A stretch of DNA of 64,000 nucleotides from Polyangiaceae bacterium (GCA_029266615.1 JAQSWN010000023.1:19081-83080); one strand, 5' to 3'. Shown: positions 44,311-53,769, counted from the first letter of the stretch. Numbers and translations are program-made. Notes: generated by a model from the letters alone, not told the origin.

Positions 44311-46452
44311 GTGCGAAAGTACATTTTCCTCTCCAGCCTCAGTGTGGCCAGCGCGGGCTTGTGCTTCGCGCCGCCTCTCGGCGCGCAAGAGCCGCCGGCA
44401 GAAGCACCACGCGCGCAGCCGGGCGCTCCCGCGCCGAGCGACGCCGCTCCGGACGCGCCGGCTCCGTCCGCAGGGACTGCTGCGGCACCTGCGCCGACTC
44501 CCCCTGTCGAAGCCGAAGTCGAAGCCGAAGAAGAGCTCGAGTTCGAAGGCACCGCGGAAGTGGAAGCGCCGCCTCGCGAAGTGACGAAGCGCTCCGTCGA
44601 CGCCGAAGTCGTGCAGCAGATGCCGGGGACGCGCGGCGACGCGCTCCGCGCTATCGAGATCATGCCTGGCGTCGCGCGCACCTCGATCGGACAAGGCGAG
44701 CCGATCCTGCGCGGCGCTGCCGCGGGCGAGTCCCAAGTCTACTTGGACGGTATTCCGGTGCCGTTCATGTTCCACTTCGGTGGCCTCACCAGCTTCATGA
44801 GCTCGCGCCTCGTGAAGAAGCTGGACGTCTATCCGGGCAATTTTTCAGCGCGCTACGGCCGCGCCGTGGGCGGCGTCATCGACATCACGTCGCGGGACCC
44901 GAGCTCGGAGCGCTTCCGCGCGGTGCTGGACTTGAGCCTGATCGACAGCTCCGCGTTCGTGGAGTCGCCGATCACGGAGAAGCTGAGCGTCGCGGCCGCG
45001 GTGCGCCGCAGCAACATCGACTTCGTGTTCAAAAACTTCGTGCCGAAGGACACGTATAGCGTCGTCGCCGCTCCGACGTATTTCGACTATCAGGCGATGG
45101 TCAATTACCGATTCAACTCGGCGACCAGGCTGAGGCTGATGGGCTACGGCAGCCGGGACTCGCTGCAGCTCTTCTTCAAGGACGCGAACGACGACGACCC
45201 GGGCCTGGCCGGCTCGCTGCGGGGCGAGATCGAGTTTCATCGCATCGGGGTCGACTTGCGCAATCAAGGGACGGACGGCGTCTCCGGCTTCATCAACGTC
45301 ACGGCGGGGCGCATCGGACTTCTGCAACACATCGGCCAGGCCAAGCAGCGGTTCGACGCGACGGAGCTCTATGGCCGCGCGGAGGCGAGCTTCGAGCTCC
45401 ACCGCATGCTGCGCCTGACCGCGGGCGGCGACTTCTTTGGCTGGTTTTTGGCGGGGAAGTACCATGGTCCTCAACCCGGCGGGCTCGAGGGCGACCCCAC
45501 CGACGGCGACCCCCTCGCCGCCCAGCGCTCGATCACGGTCCGCGACGACAACGTGGTCATACCGCAACCGGCCGCGTACTTGGAGCTCGGCTTCCGCCCC
45601 GTGCCGGAGCTGCTCATCGCCCCCGGCGTGCGCGTCGACTATTACGGCGAGCTCCAGGACTCGAGCGTGGACCCGCGCATCGCGGCCCGCTACGAGCTCA
45701 CGCCGACTACGGCCCTGAAGGGCGGCGTCGGCTACTACAGTCAGCCGCCGCAGAGCTGGCAGTCGATCCCGGGCGTCGGCAACCCGGACTTGAAGCACTT
45801 TCGCGCCATGCAAACCAGCGCGGGCGTGGAGCAGAAGCTCGGCGACTCCGGCAAGCTGAGCGTCGAGGGCTTCTACAAGCGCGTCGACGACATCGTGATC
45901 GGTACCGAGAACCGTGAGGCCCCGCAGTTCGTCAACGCGGGCGAAGGGCGCATCTTCGGCGCGGAGTTGGCTGGGCAAAAGCGCTGGAAGAACGGCTTCG
46001 CCTACTTGGCGTACACCCTTTCGCGCAGCGAGCGGCGCCGCGAAGGGGCGGAGAATTGGCGCTTGTTCGATCAGGACCAGACCCACGTGCTCGCGCTCGC
46101 GGTTAGCCAGGGGTTGGGCCGCGGCTGGACGATCGGCGCGCGCTTCCGCCTCGTGAGCGGTAACCCGTCGACGCCCATCGCCGGCGCGACCTACGACGTG
46201 CGCACCGGCGTGTACCTGCCGACGTACGGCGCGACGAACAGCCGGCGCGACCCCCTGTTCAACCAGCTCGACGCGCGCGTCGAGAAGGAGTGGCAGATCG
46301 GTTCCGGAAAAATCGCAGCGTACCTGGACGTGCAAAACGTTTACGCCGCAAAGAACCCCGAAGGCTACCGCTACAGCTTCGACTACTCGAAGCGCGAGGC
46401 GGTGAGCGGCTTGTCACTGTTTCCCAATTTGGGTGTGCGAGGTGAGCTGTGA
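44311..46452 (+). CDS. TonB-dependent outer-membrane receptor, 713 aa
   Basis: A signal peptide (MRKYIFLSSLSVASAGLCFA) and an acidic Pro/Ala/Glu linker precede a plug domain with QQMPGTRGDALRAIEIMPGV, ILRGAAAGESQVYLDGIPVP and LDVYPGNFSARYGRAVGGVI, then a long beta-barrel to the C-terminus. It should import a substrate across the outer membrane using TonB energy. A TonB box is expected in the stretch before the plug, though the motif is not classic. The neighbouring ExbB/ExbD/TonB and a surface-repeat protein suggest a dedicated system. The start codon GTG overlaps nothing; the stop overlaps the next start in GTGA. Confidence 0.9.
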   Translation: MRKYIFLSSLSVASAGLCFAPPLGAQEPPAEAPRAQPGAPAPSDAAPDAPAPSAGTAAAPAPTPPVEAEVEAEEELEFEGTAEVEAPPREVTKRSVDAEVVQQMPGTRGDALRAIEIMPGVARTSIGQGEPILRGAAAGESQVYLDGIPVPFMFHFGGLTSFMSSRLVKKLDVYPGNFSARYGRAVGGVIDITSRDPSSERFRAVLDLSLIDSSAFVESPITEKLSVAAAVRRSNIDFVFKNFVPKDTYSVVAAPTYFDYQAMVNYRFNSATRLRLMGYGSRDSLQLFFKDANDDDPGLAGSLRGEIEFHRIGVDLRNQGTDGVSGFINVTAGRIGLLQHIGQAKQRFDATELYGRAEASFELHRMLRLTAGGDFFGWFLAGKYHGPQPGGLEGDPTDGDPLAAQRSITVRDDNVVIPQPAAYLELGFRPVPELLIAPGVRVDYYGELQDSSVDPRIAARYELTPTTALKGGVGYYSQPPQSWQSIPGVGNPDLKHFRAMQTSAGVEQKLGDSGKLSVEGFYKRVDDIVIGTENREAPQFVNAGEGRIFGAELAGQKRWKNGFAYLAYTLSRSERRREGAENWRLFDQDQTHVLALAVSQGLGRGWTIGARFRLVSGNPSTPIAGATYDVRTGVYLPTYGATNSRRDPLFNQLDARVEKEWQIGSGKIAAYLDVQNVYAAKNPEGYRYSFDYSKREAVSGLSLFPNLGVRGEL

Positions 46453-47330
46453 ATATCCTAAAAGTGCTGACGCTGGGCGTGCTCCTTTCGGGCTGCGAGG
46501 ATCCGCTCAAGTCCGTGGAGCTAGTGGCGGAGCCTCGCGTGCTCGGCGGACGCGTGGAGGTGACGGACGACGCGGGGCGCGCGGCCCCCGCCCCCGGCGA
46601 GAGCGCGACCGCGCGCTTCCTGCTCGCATCGCCTTCGCTGAACCAACCCGTCGGCTTCGCCCTGGCGGCGTGCCCGGCCGCGTCGCGTAACGGCTCGCGC
46701 GGCGAGTGCGCTGGCGACGACTTCGCGTTCGTCGCCCGCGGAAGTGGCGAAAATAGCGAGCCGAGCCTCCGCTTCACGGTGCCGAGTGAGCTCGACCCGA
46801 GCGGCCGGGTACTGCTCCGAGGCGTGATCTGCGCGGACGGCTCACCCACCGAGGACGGACAGCGCTGTGACGGCGCGGACTTGGGGATCCCGATTCAGCT
46901 CGAGCTCGAGCTCGCGCACGAGGACGACGTCAACCTCAACCCGGAGCTGCAACCCAGCGCCATCTTCTTGGACGACCAAGCGTGGCCGGAAGCGTCGCCC
47001 ATCGGCGGCGACTGCGTGGGGCTCGGCTTCCCGGAGGTGGACCCGAGCTCCGAGCACTCCGTCACGGTCGAGCTCGACGAGAGCGACCGCGACGCTTTGC
47101 CGCGGCCGAGCGAGCTGGATCCGGCGCGGGAGTCTTTGCAGCTGTCGCACTTCGTGAGCGATGGCGATATCTCGCGCGCGTTCGAGAGCATCGCTTGGGA
47201 CAGCGACGAGCTCACGCGCGCCGTCACCTGGAAGGCGCCCCCCACGGCCGGGCTCGTGCGGTTCTGGTTCGTGCTCCGTGACTTGCGCGGCGGCGGCGCG
47301 TTCACGGAGCGCGCGGTGTGCGTGAAGTAA
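46449..47330 (+). CDS. Predicted lipoprotein of the TonB operon, 293 aa
   Basis: The lipobox LLSGC (Cys at about 16) follows a hydrophobic signal (MNILKVLTLGV). The rest is rich in beta-strand, Asp/Glu and Ser (VRVRLES-like stretches absent; it has LELELAHEDDVNLNPELQ and EHSVTVELDESDRDALPRPS), consistent with a surface lipoprotein that helps the receptor capture its substrate. No family is recognised. The GTG at 46449 overlaps the receptor stop (GTGA), indicating translational coupling. Confidence 0.8.
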   Translation: MNILKVLTLGVLLSGCEDPLKSVELVAEPRVLGGRVEVTDDAGRAAPAPGESATARFLLASPSLNQPVGFALAACPAASRNGSRGECAGDDFAFVARGSGENSEPSLRFTVPSELDPSGRVLLRGVICADGSPTEDGQRCDGADLGIPIQLELELAHEDDVNLNPELQPSAIFLDDQAWPEASPIGGDCVGLGFPEVDPSSEHSVTVELDESDRDALPRPSELDPARESLQLSHFVSDGDISRAFESIAWDSDELTRAVTWKAPPTAGLVRFWFVLRDLRGGGAFTERAVCVK

Positions 47331-47362
47331 CGGAATTTACGAAGGATCAAGGAAGAACGAAC

Positions 47363-47995
47363 ATGGATATCATCGAACGACTCTTGGCAATTTCGGAGTA
47401 CGGCTCACGCTGGGTGATGTGGCTGCTCATCGCGCTCTCCATTGCCGCGCTCGCGGTCATGATCGAGCGTGCGGTCTTGTTCATCTCCTCGCGGGACGAC
47501 ACGGCGCGCTTGCGCGGCGAGCTCCGGCGCCTCTTGCGTGAGAACGACCTGGAGCTGGCGCGGCGGCGCTTGGAAGAGTCGCCGAGCTTCGAAGCGCGCG
47601 TCGCCGCCGCCGGCTTGGAGGCAGACGGCGTGGCGAGCGCCGAAGAGCGCATGCAAGGCGAAACCGAGCTATGCAAGCTCAGCATGGAGAAGAACCTGGC
47701 CCTGCTCGGGACGCTGGGCAACAACGCGCCTTTCATCGGCTTGCTCGGCACCGTGATCGGTATCGTGCGCTCTTTTCGCGAGCTACAGAGCTCGAGCGGG
47801 CAGGTGTCGGCGGGCTTGATGTCCGAGATCGGCGAGGCGCTGGTTGCCACCGCGATTGGCCTCTTGGTCGCCCTGCCCGCGGTCGCCGCCTTCAACATGT
47901 TTCAGCGCTTGATCCGCGCGCGCGTCGGCCGCGCCACCGTGATGGCGCACGAAATCCTGGCTTACCTCAAGGCGCGCCCGAGCGCGGCGGAGTGA
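47363..47995 (+). CDS. exbB: ExbB/TolQ-type proton-channel protein, 210 aa
   Basis: Three TMs: residues about 16-36, 115-137 and 160-182, with the family sequences LLGTLGNNAPFIGLLGTVIGIVRSF and ALVATAIGLLVALPAVAAFNMF. ExbB pairs with ExbD to use the proton gradient to energise TonB. Here the cytoplasmic loop between TM1 and TM2 is about 75 residues. The ATG at 47363 has GGAAGA 7 bases upstream. It lies 7 bases before exbD. Confidence 0.9.
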   Translation: MDIIERLLAISEYGSRWVMWLLIALSIAALAVMIERAVLFISSRDDTARLRGELRRLLRENDLELARRRLEESPSFEARVAAAGLEADGVASAEERMQGETELCKLSMEKNLALLGTLGNNAPFIGLLGTVIGIVRSFRELQSSSGQVSAGLMSEIGEALVATAIGLLVALPAVAAFNMFQRLIRARVGRATVMAHEILAYLKARPSAAE

Positions 47996-48002
47996 AGGAG
48001 TC

Positions 48003-48416
48003 ATGCAATCCTCCTCCAGCTCGGACGAAGCCATCACGGGCATCAACGTCACGCCGCTCGTCGACGTCGTGCTCGTGCTCTTGGTCGTTCTCATGGTCAC
48101 CGCGACTTACCTCGCTTCCCGCGCGATCCCCGTGGACTTGCCGACGGGCAAGACGGGCGAGGCGAGCTCGGCACCGTTCACCGTCAGTCTCACCAAGACG
48201 GGCGCCCTTTACGTCGACGGCGTCCCCTTCACGGAGCCGCAATTGCGCGAAAAGCTGCAAAGCGCGCGGAAGGTCGATCCGGAGCTGCGCGCCGTGATCG
48301 CGGCGGACGGCGCGGTCCCCCACCGGCGCGTGGTCGGCATCATCGACCTCCTGCGCCAAGAGCATGTCGAGCGCTTCGCCATCAACGTGGACGCCGATGA
48401 CCTCGAGAAGCGCTGA
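48003..48416 (+). CDS. exbD: ExbD/TolR-type protein, 137 aa
   Basis: A short cytoplasmic N-terminus precedes one TM with INVTPLVDVVLVLLVVLMV; Asp21 is the conserved protonatable residue of ExbD. The periplasmic domain is about 90 residues, containing GALYVDGVPF and REKLQSARK. It would form the ExbB-ExbD motor that drives TonB. ATG at 48003; the TonB gene starts 10 bases after the stop. Confidence 0.9.
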   Translation: MQSSSSSDEAITGINVTPLVDVVLVLLVVLMVTATYLASRAIPVDLPTGKTGEASSAPFTVSLTKTGALYVDGVPFTEPQLREKLQSARKVDPELRAVIAADGAVPHRRVVGIIDLLRQEHVERFAINVDADDLEKR

Positions 48417-48426
48417 GGCAGACGTC

Positions 48427-49167
48427 ATGAAGACTCGCCGCCTCTTGCCATGGACCGTAGCCCTCAGCTTCTTGCTCCACGGCGTCGCGTACGCGTCGCT
48501 TCAGGCGCCGCCGGCGAGCAAGAAGGCCGAGCATGGCAAGACGCAGCTCCGCTTCGAAGTCGTCAGCAAGCCCGAGCCGCCGAAACCGCTGGAGGCTCCG
48601 GAGCCGCCCCCGCCGGAGCCACCGAAGCCCGCGCGCGCGCAGCAGCCCAAGCCAGTCGCGAAGGCGGAACCGCCGCCGGTCGACGCGCCGCCCCCCGCCC
48701 GGACCGACGGCGTGACGCTCGCCAGCGAAGGCGCGGGCAACGCGTTCAGCATGCCGCTCGGCAACGGCGGCTCGCTGGAGCCGACGTCCCGACCGAGGCC
48801 CCCGACTCCCGTCAACGTGCCCGCACCGACGCTGCCGGCGCCGACGCGCGTGGTGACCGAACCGCCGGTCGTCGCAGTGAGCGATCTGTCCAGCCGCCCT
48901 TCGCCTCCCTCCCTGGCCGACGCGCTGCAGCGCAATTATCCAGCGGCTGCGCGCCGAAGCGGGCAGAGCGGGAGCGCCAAGGTGCGGGCCCGTATCGATC
49001 CGGACGGGGTGGTCCGCCGGGTCACCCTCGTGGAAGAGAGCGGAGCCGGCTTCGGCGCCGCGTGCAGCCGGAGCTTGAACGGCTCTCGCTGGGCGGCGCC
49101 AAAAGACAAAGCAGGGCGTTCCGTCGCGACCGAGATCCGCTACACCTGCCGCTTCGTGGTGCAATGA
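48427..49167 (+). CDS. tonB: TonB protein, 246 aa
   Basis: The N-terminal TM (LLPWTVALSFLLHGVAYASL) contains S14 and H18 in the SxxxH pattern needed for coupling to ExbBD. A long Pro/Ala/Glu-rich periplasmic arm follows, then a C-terminal domain of about 80 residues with YPAAARRSGQSGSAKVRARI and VRRVTLVEESGAGF, the TonB_C fold. It transmits energy to the receptor plug. The stop overlaps the next gene in ATGA. Confidence 0.9.
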   Translation: MKTRRLLPWTVALSFLLHGVAYASLQAPPASKKAEHGKTQLRFEVVSKPEPPKPLEAPEPPPPEPPKPARAQQPKPVAKAEPPPVDAPPPARTDGVTLASEGAGNAFSMPLGNGGSLEPTSRPRPPTPVNVPAPTLPAPTRVVTEPPVVAVSDLSSRPSPPSLADALQRNYPAAARRSGQSGSAKVRARIDPDGVVRRVTLVEESGAGFGAACSRSLNGSRWAAPKDKAGRSVATEIRYTCRFVVQ

Positions 49168-50837
49168 AGGCGGTCCGAGGTGCAATCTTTCTGACGGCGG
49201 CGCTCGTGCTTTCAGCGCCTGACGCGGCGCGCGCGCAGTCGCCCTCGGCCACGAGCGACGTGCCGGCCCCGTCGCTCAAGCTTTGGCTAGACGCGCGCGG
49301 CGCGAGCTTCGACGTCGAGAAGCTGCGCGCCTCGCTCGCCAAAGAATTGAAGCGCGACGTGGAGCTCACGAGCGACGCGGGGGCGGCCTCGGTACGAGTT
49401 CGTCTCGAAAGCGAGCAGCGCGCGGACGTGCGCTACACGACGCCCAGTGGCGAGGAGCTGTCGCGCAGCGTGGACCTCCCGCCGGACCGCGAGCGCTCGG
49501 TGCAAGTCGTCAGCTGGCTGACCGTCAACCTCGTTCGCGACGAAGCGTCCGAGCTCCTCAGCGAGCTGCGCGCGCGGCGTCGCTCCGAAGCGGAAGCGCG
49601 CGCCGCGCAAGAACAGGCCGCCGCCGACCGAGCCGCGGCCGACAAGGCCGCCGCCGACAAGGTCGCCGCCGACCAAGCCGCCGCCGCGAAGGCTGCCGCA
49701 GACGCGGCCGCGAAGAAGAGCGCCGAACAGGCAAAAACGGCCGAAAACGGGGCTGGTGGCCCCAAAGAAGAAGAAGGGATCTTACGGGATCCGAAGAAGG
49801 CCTTCGATGTCGCGCTCGCCACGCCCATCTCGTTGGTTCGTGACAGCGCGAAGCGTGAGCTCCACGTCCAGGCGGCGCTCTGGTACGGCGAGTCCGGAGC
49901 GCTGCGGGGTATCGGCGTCTCCCCGATCGCACTCCGCGTGCGCAAAGACTTGGAGGGCGTGCTCGTCGGGACCGCGGTGGCGCTCGTGGGGCGCACCGCG
50001 CGCGGCTTCGTGGTGAGCGCAGGTTATGCGCAGCTGGACGGCGTGCTCGAAGGCGTATTGGTCGGCGCGGGGGCGGCGGTGCATCGCGGCAAGCTCGGGC
50101 GCGGTATGGTGGTCGCGGCCGGCGGAGTCGTCGCGGGCGAGCTCACGGGAATCGTGGTCGGCGGCGGCTTCGCGAGCGCGAGAACGCTGCACGGAGTGGG
50201 TGTGGCGGGCGGTATCACGCTGACGCGCGGGCGCAGCGAGGGGTTGCTCGTCGCGGGCGGCGCGAACTTCTCGTCAGATCATCGAGGCGTGGAGGTCGCG
50301 GGCGGCGTGAACATCGCGCGAGACCTCGAAGGCATCGCGCTCGCGCCCGTGAACCTGCATCGCCGCGTGAAGGGCCTGCAACTCGGCATCGTGAACGTCG
50401 CGGAAGAGGTCGACGGTCTCGCGCTCGGCGTCATCAGCTACGCCAAGAACGGCCGCCTGCAGCCCACGTCGTGGACGTCCACGGAGGGGTCGGTGCACGT
50501 CGCGGTCAAGTCGATCGCCGGCTCTGCCTTCACTCAGCTCGGCGCGGGCATCGACGTGAAGGCGAATTCGTTCACGTACGACGGCGGCGTGGGCGCGCAC
50601 TTCCGGCTGACCGAGAGTTTGTTTTTCGAGCCGGGCGTTCACTACAGCGGCAAGCACCGGACCCGAGACCTCTCCGGCGCGCCCGACGAGCACCGCCTGC
50701 ACTACCTGGCCCAATTCGGGTACCGGGTCGGGAACAAGGTGGACTTTTTGGGTGCGGCGGGCGTGCGCAACGTCATCTCCGGTGGGACCGGTGCATCCAT
50801 CGTGCCCGAGCTGCGGGCGGGGATCGCATTCTTTTAA
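49164..50837 (+). CDS. Secreted protein with LA_2272-like surface repeats, 557 aa
   Basis: Signal peptide MKAVRGAIFLTAALVLSA is followed by a domain of about 110 residues (SLKLWLDARGASFDVEKL), an Ala/Asp/Lys coiled region of repeats such as AADKAAADKVAADQ, and a beta-barrel-like repeat region with GVLEGVLVGAG, GVVAGELTGIVVGGGF, LEGIALAPVNLHRR and LQLGIVNVAEEVDGLALGVISY, the pattern seen in LA_2272-type surface-repeat proteins. It is probably an outer-membrane protein. The overlap with tonB suggests that it belongs to the uptake system. Confidence 0.78.
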   Translation: MKAVRGAIFLTAALVLSAPDAARAQSPSATSDVPAPSLKLWLDARGASFDVEKLRASLAKELKRDVELTSDAGAASVRVRLESEQRADVRYTTPSGEELSRSVDLPPDRERSVQVVSWLTVNLVRDEASELLSELRARRRSEAEARAAQEQAAADRAAADKAAADKVAADQAAAAKAAADAAAKKSAEQAKTAENGAGGPKEEEGILRDPKKAFDVALATPISLVRDSAKRELHVQAALWYGESGALRGIGVSPIALRVRKDLEGVLVGTAVALVGRTARGFVVSAGYAQLDGVLEGVLVGAGAAVHRGKLGRGMVVAAGGVVAGELTGIVVGGGFASARTLHGVGVAGGITLTRGRSEGLLVAGGANFSSDHRGVEVAGGVNIARDLEGIALAPVNLHRRVKGLQLGIVNVAEEVDGLALGVISYAKNGRLQPTSWTSTEGSVHVAVKSIAGSAFTQLGAGIDVKANSFTYDGGVGAHFRLTESLFFEPGVHYSGKHRTRDLSGAPDEHRLHYLAQFGYRVGNKVDFLGAAGVRNVISGGTGASIVPELRAGIAFF

Positions 50838-51004
50838 GTAACTGATTCTAATCGACAATTTAAGTTTGAATAATTCGTGACCAATCCTTGAACGCGCCGC
50901 TTCCGACCGGGCACTGACGTTGTGATGACGAGCCCGAGCTCAGCTTCCCCTCGAACCGGACGCGCGGCTGCGTCCTGGGGGCGAGTCTGGGCGGGAGTCG
51001 GGGT

Positions 51005-51601
51005 ATGACCTACACGAGTCTCGTGCTTTCTCCGACCGCGCCACTCCAGGATGCTAGCGAAGACGAGCAGGGCTTGGTCGCCCGCTTGGTGGCGGCCGAT
51101 CCGGCGGCCGTGGGCGAGGTTTACGATGAGCACCACCGCGCGGTTCGCGCGTTCGCTTCGCGCCTGGTGGGCGACGCTTCCGCGGCGGAAGACTTGGTGC
51201 ACGAGGTGTTCGTCGCCTTACCCCGCGCGATGCGCGGCTACCGCTTCGAGTCCAGCCTGCGCACTTTCTTGATCTCCATCGCCGTGAACCACGCGCGGCA
51301 CCATGTGCGCGCAGCCACGCGCCGCCGCGCCGCGATGAGCCGGCTCGCGCTCGAACCGGAAGGCAACAGCCAAGATCCGGAGCAGATTCAACGCCGCAAG
51401 GAGCTGGCCTCGCTCTTGACTCGCGCGCTGGACGCCTTACCGCTAGACCAGCGAGTTGCGTTCGTGCTGTGCGAAGTAGAGGACCGCACCTCGCGCGAGG
51501 TCGCCGAGATCACCGGCGTGCCGGAAGGTACCGTGCGCACCCGACTTCACCACGCCAAGAAAAAGCTCCGAGAAGAGCTGTCACAGGAGGGGCTCGGATG
51601 A
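51005..51601 (+). CDS. ECF RNA polymerase sigma factor, 198 aa
   Basis: The sigma-2 region (about 20-95) has DEHHRAVRAFASRLVGDASAAEDLVHEVFVALPRAM and FLISIAVNHARHHVR; sigma-4 (about 135-190) has LDALPLDQRVAFVLCEVED and the helix-turn-helix TSREVAEITGVPEGTVRTRLHHAKKKL. It directs RNA polymerase to a small regulon, probably envelope stress. Its stop overlaps a membrane protein in ATGA, which looks like its regulatory partner. An AT-rich stretch at 50838-50885 lies upstream. Confidence 0.9.
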   Translation: MTYTSLVLSPTAPLQDASEDEQGLVARLVAADPAAVGEVYDEHHRAVRAFASRLVGDASAAEDLVHEVFVALPRAMRGYRFESSLRTFLISIAVNHARHHVRAATRRRAAMSRLALEPEGNSQDPEQIQRRKELASLLTRALDALPLDQRVAFVLCEVEDRTSREVAEITGVPEGTVRTRLHHAKKKLREELSQEGLG

Positions 51602-52299
51602 CCGACGACCTCCTGAAAGCTGCGACGCGAGCTCTGCAAGAAGAGACGGACGCCGACACCGCTGATGGTCGTTTCACCCGCGCGCGCGTGATGGCCAGCT
51701 TGCACCAGAGCAAGGTCAAGCGCCGCACGCGACTCGCGTTCGTGCTGCCCATCGCGGCGTGCTTGGCCGCAGGCACGGCGTGGGCGGGCGCGACCGGCAA
51801 GCTGCCGGCGGTGTTTCACGCCATCACGGAAGCCGTGAGCTTCGAAGGAAGTGCCCGGAAGCCGGCGCCGAAGAGCGCGCCGGTCGTGAACAAGCCCGTC
51901 AGCGCGCCCGTGGCGACGCCCCCGGCCCCGCCCCCGCCCCCGATCGTGGAGCCAGCCGCGGAACCGGAGCCGCCCAAGCCGGCGAGGGTCGAACCGGCCA
52001 AGCCCGCACCCAGCTCGAGCGGAGCCTTCTTGGATCGGGACGGCGACTTGTATCGGCTGGCGCACGAAGCGCACTTCGCGGGGCACGATTACGCGAGAGC
52101 CCTCCCAGCGTGGGAGGCGTACTTGCGCGCGGCACCGAGCGGGCGGCTGGCGACGGAGGCGCGCTACAACCGTGCGATCTGCCTGCTGCGCCTCGGTCGC
52201 ACGGAGGAGGCGCGCACCGCGCTCAAGCCGTTCGCGCTCGGGGCGATGGGTTACCGCCAGAGCGAAGCGCAGCTGCTGCTGAACGAGCTGCCCGAGTAG
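51598..52299 (+). CDS. Membrane protein, probable sigma-factor partner with TPR-like tail, 233 aa
   Basis: An N-terminal cytoplasmic part of about 45 residues (MTDDLLKAATRALQEETDAD) precedes one TM (RLAFVLPIAACLAAGTAWAG) and a Pro-rich arm. The C-terminus has a TPR-like helical pair, EAHFAGHDYARALPAWEAYL and ARYNRAICLLRLGRTEEARTAL. The position right after an ECF sigma gene, with an ATGA overlap, is the usual place for an anti-sigma factor, but no zinc-binding or other anti-sigma domain was recognised. Confidence 0.75.
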   Translation: MTDDLLKAATRALQEETDADTADGRFTRARVMASLHQSKVKRRTRLAFVLPIAACLAAGTAWAGATGKLPAVFHAITEAVSFEGSARKPAPKSAPVVNKPVSAPVATPPAPPPPPIVEPAAEPEPPKPARVEPAKPAPSSSGAFLDRDGDLYRLAHEAHFAGHDYARALPAWEAYLRAAPSGRLATEARYNRAICLLRLGRTEEARTALKPFALGAMGYRQSEAQLLLNELPE

Positions 52300-52341
52300 G
52301 CCGAAACCCGGCCGAAACTCGCGACCCGTAACGTCACGCCC

Positions 52342-53769
52342 ATGGCTGACGCAACGTTGCCGGCATTCGGCGTTCCATCGGGCTTCAAGGCAGAGCGCAC
52401 GCAGGTCACCGCGACCAAGGCGAAGCTCGTCGAAGCGGGCGTGAAGAGTTGCTTTGCCACGTTCGTGGACGTGCACGGCATCCCCAAGTCCAAGCAGACG
52501 CCCATCGAAGCCTTCGAGCACATGTGCGATGGCAGCGAGCTGTACACGGTGGGCGCTTGTGAGGGGCTCGGCCTCGCCGGACCGCAAGAAGACGAGTGCG
52601 CCACCGTCCCGGATCTGGCGAGCGGCGTCGTGCTGCCGTGGGACAGGACGCGCGCCTGGTTCGCGAGCGACCTTTGGTACCACGGTGAGCCCTACGCCGG
52701 AGACCCGCGCGGCATTCTCCGCCGCGTGCTCGCCCGGGCCGAAAAGCTGGGCTTTCGTTTCAACTTGGGGATCGAGCCTGAGTTCTACGTGCTGAAGCAA
52801 GACGCGCAGGGGCGCCACGTGCCCATCACGCAGAGCGTGTTCCAAGGTCCAAACGCTTGCTACGACGTGACGCAAGCGACCGAGAGCGCGCCATTTTTGG
52901 AGCCGCTCGCCGGCTACCTGCGCGAGCTGGGCTGGGGGCTTTACTCGTACGATCAAGAATGCGGCAAAGGTCAGTACGAGTTCGACTTCGGCTACACGGA
53001 CGCGCTCACCATGAGCGACCGCTTCACCTTCTTACGGTACATGGTGAAAAAGGTCGCGGCGGACGTCGGCGCGGTGGCTTCGTTCATGCCAAAGCCGTTC
53101 GCGGGTGATTTTCGCAGCGGCGCGCACTTCAACATGTCTTTGGCGGACGTGGGTACCGGGGAGAACCTGTTCGCCCCCGCCATCGGACGGGCCAGCAAGC
53201 TCGCGTCGCGCTACAGCGCCAACTGTTCGGACCTGGCGCTGCACTTCATCGCCGGCCTCAAGCTGCATGCACCGGCGATCACGGCCGTCACGTGCCCCAG
53301 CTACAACTCGTATCAAGGCCTGATCGCGCAGGGGGACTTGGCCGACTTCTCGTGGGCGCCCGTGCTCGTGGCCTGGGGCAAGAACAACCGCAGCGCCATG
53401 CTGCGCTTGCCCGGCAACCGTTATTGCGTGGAAAACCGCGCCGTGGACATGTCCAATAATCCCTACTTGGCGGCCGCGATCACGCTCGCGGCGGGGCTGG
53501 ACGGCATCGAGCGTGAGCTGGACCCGGGCGAGCCGCTCAACGACGACCTGTACCGACGCGGCCGCAAAGAGCTGAAGGAAGCGGGCATCGGCTTGCTGCC
53601 GCGCACCCTGCTCCATGCGCTGGAAGCCTTCGAGCAGGACGGCATCGCGCAGAGCGCCTTCGGCGGCTTTTATCGAGACGTGTACCTCGCTCACAAGCTC
53701 CGTGAATGGGAGCAGTGCTTTTACCCGGTGTCGGACGAGCAGCGCCGCAAGTACCTCACCTTCCTTTGA
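52342..53769 (+). CDS. Glutamine synthetase family protein, GlnT-like, 475 aa
   Basis: The GS catalytic domain is present: NLGIEPEFYVLK, DQECGKGQYEFDF, FMPKPFAGDFRSGAHFNMSL, TCPSYNSYQGLIAQGDLADF and CVENRAVDMSNNPYLAAAI. The layout and absence of a type I adenylylation loop place it near GlnT/type III-like and gamma-glutamylamide synthetases. The reaction is ATP-dependent amide formation on glutamate; ammonia or another amine as acceptor cannot be told. A conserved NNRSAMLRLPG and ATP-site residues look intact. It overlaps the convergent downstream gene by 14 bases. Confidence 0.82.
   Translation: MADATLPAFGVPSGFKAERTQVTATKAKLVEAGVKSCFATFVDVHGIPKSKQTPIEAFEHMCDGSELYTVGACEGLGLAGPQEDECATVPDLASGVVLPWDRTRAWFASDLWYHGEPYAGDPRGILRRVLARAEKLGFRFNLGIEPEFYVLKQDAQGRHVPITQSVFQGPNACYDVTQATESAPFLEPLAGYLRELGWGLYSYDQECGKGQYEFDFGYTDALTMSDRFTFLRYMVKKVAADVGAVASFMPKPFAGDFRSGAHFNMSLADVGTGENLFAPAIGRASKLASRYSANCSDLALHFIAGLKLHAPAITAVTCPSYNSYQGLIAQGDLADFSWAPVLVAWGKNNRSAMLRLPGNRYCVENRAVDMSNNPYLAAAITLAAGLDGIERELDPGEPLNDDLYRRGRKELKEAGIGLLPRTLLHALEAFEQDGIAQSAFGGFYRDVYLAHKLREWEQCFYPVSDEQRRKYLTFL

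Noticed and set aside
44845..46335. A 496-residue minus-strand frame under the TonB-dependent receptor
   Set aside because: It is the antisense of the receptor and has no recognisable motif; high GC gives long antisense frames.
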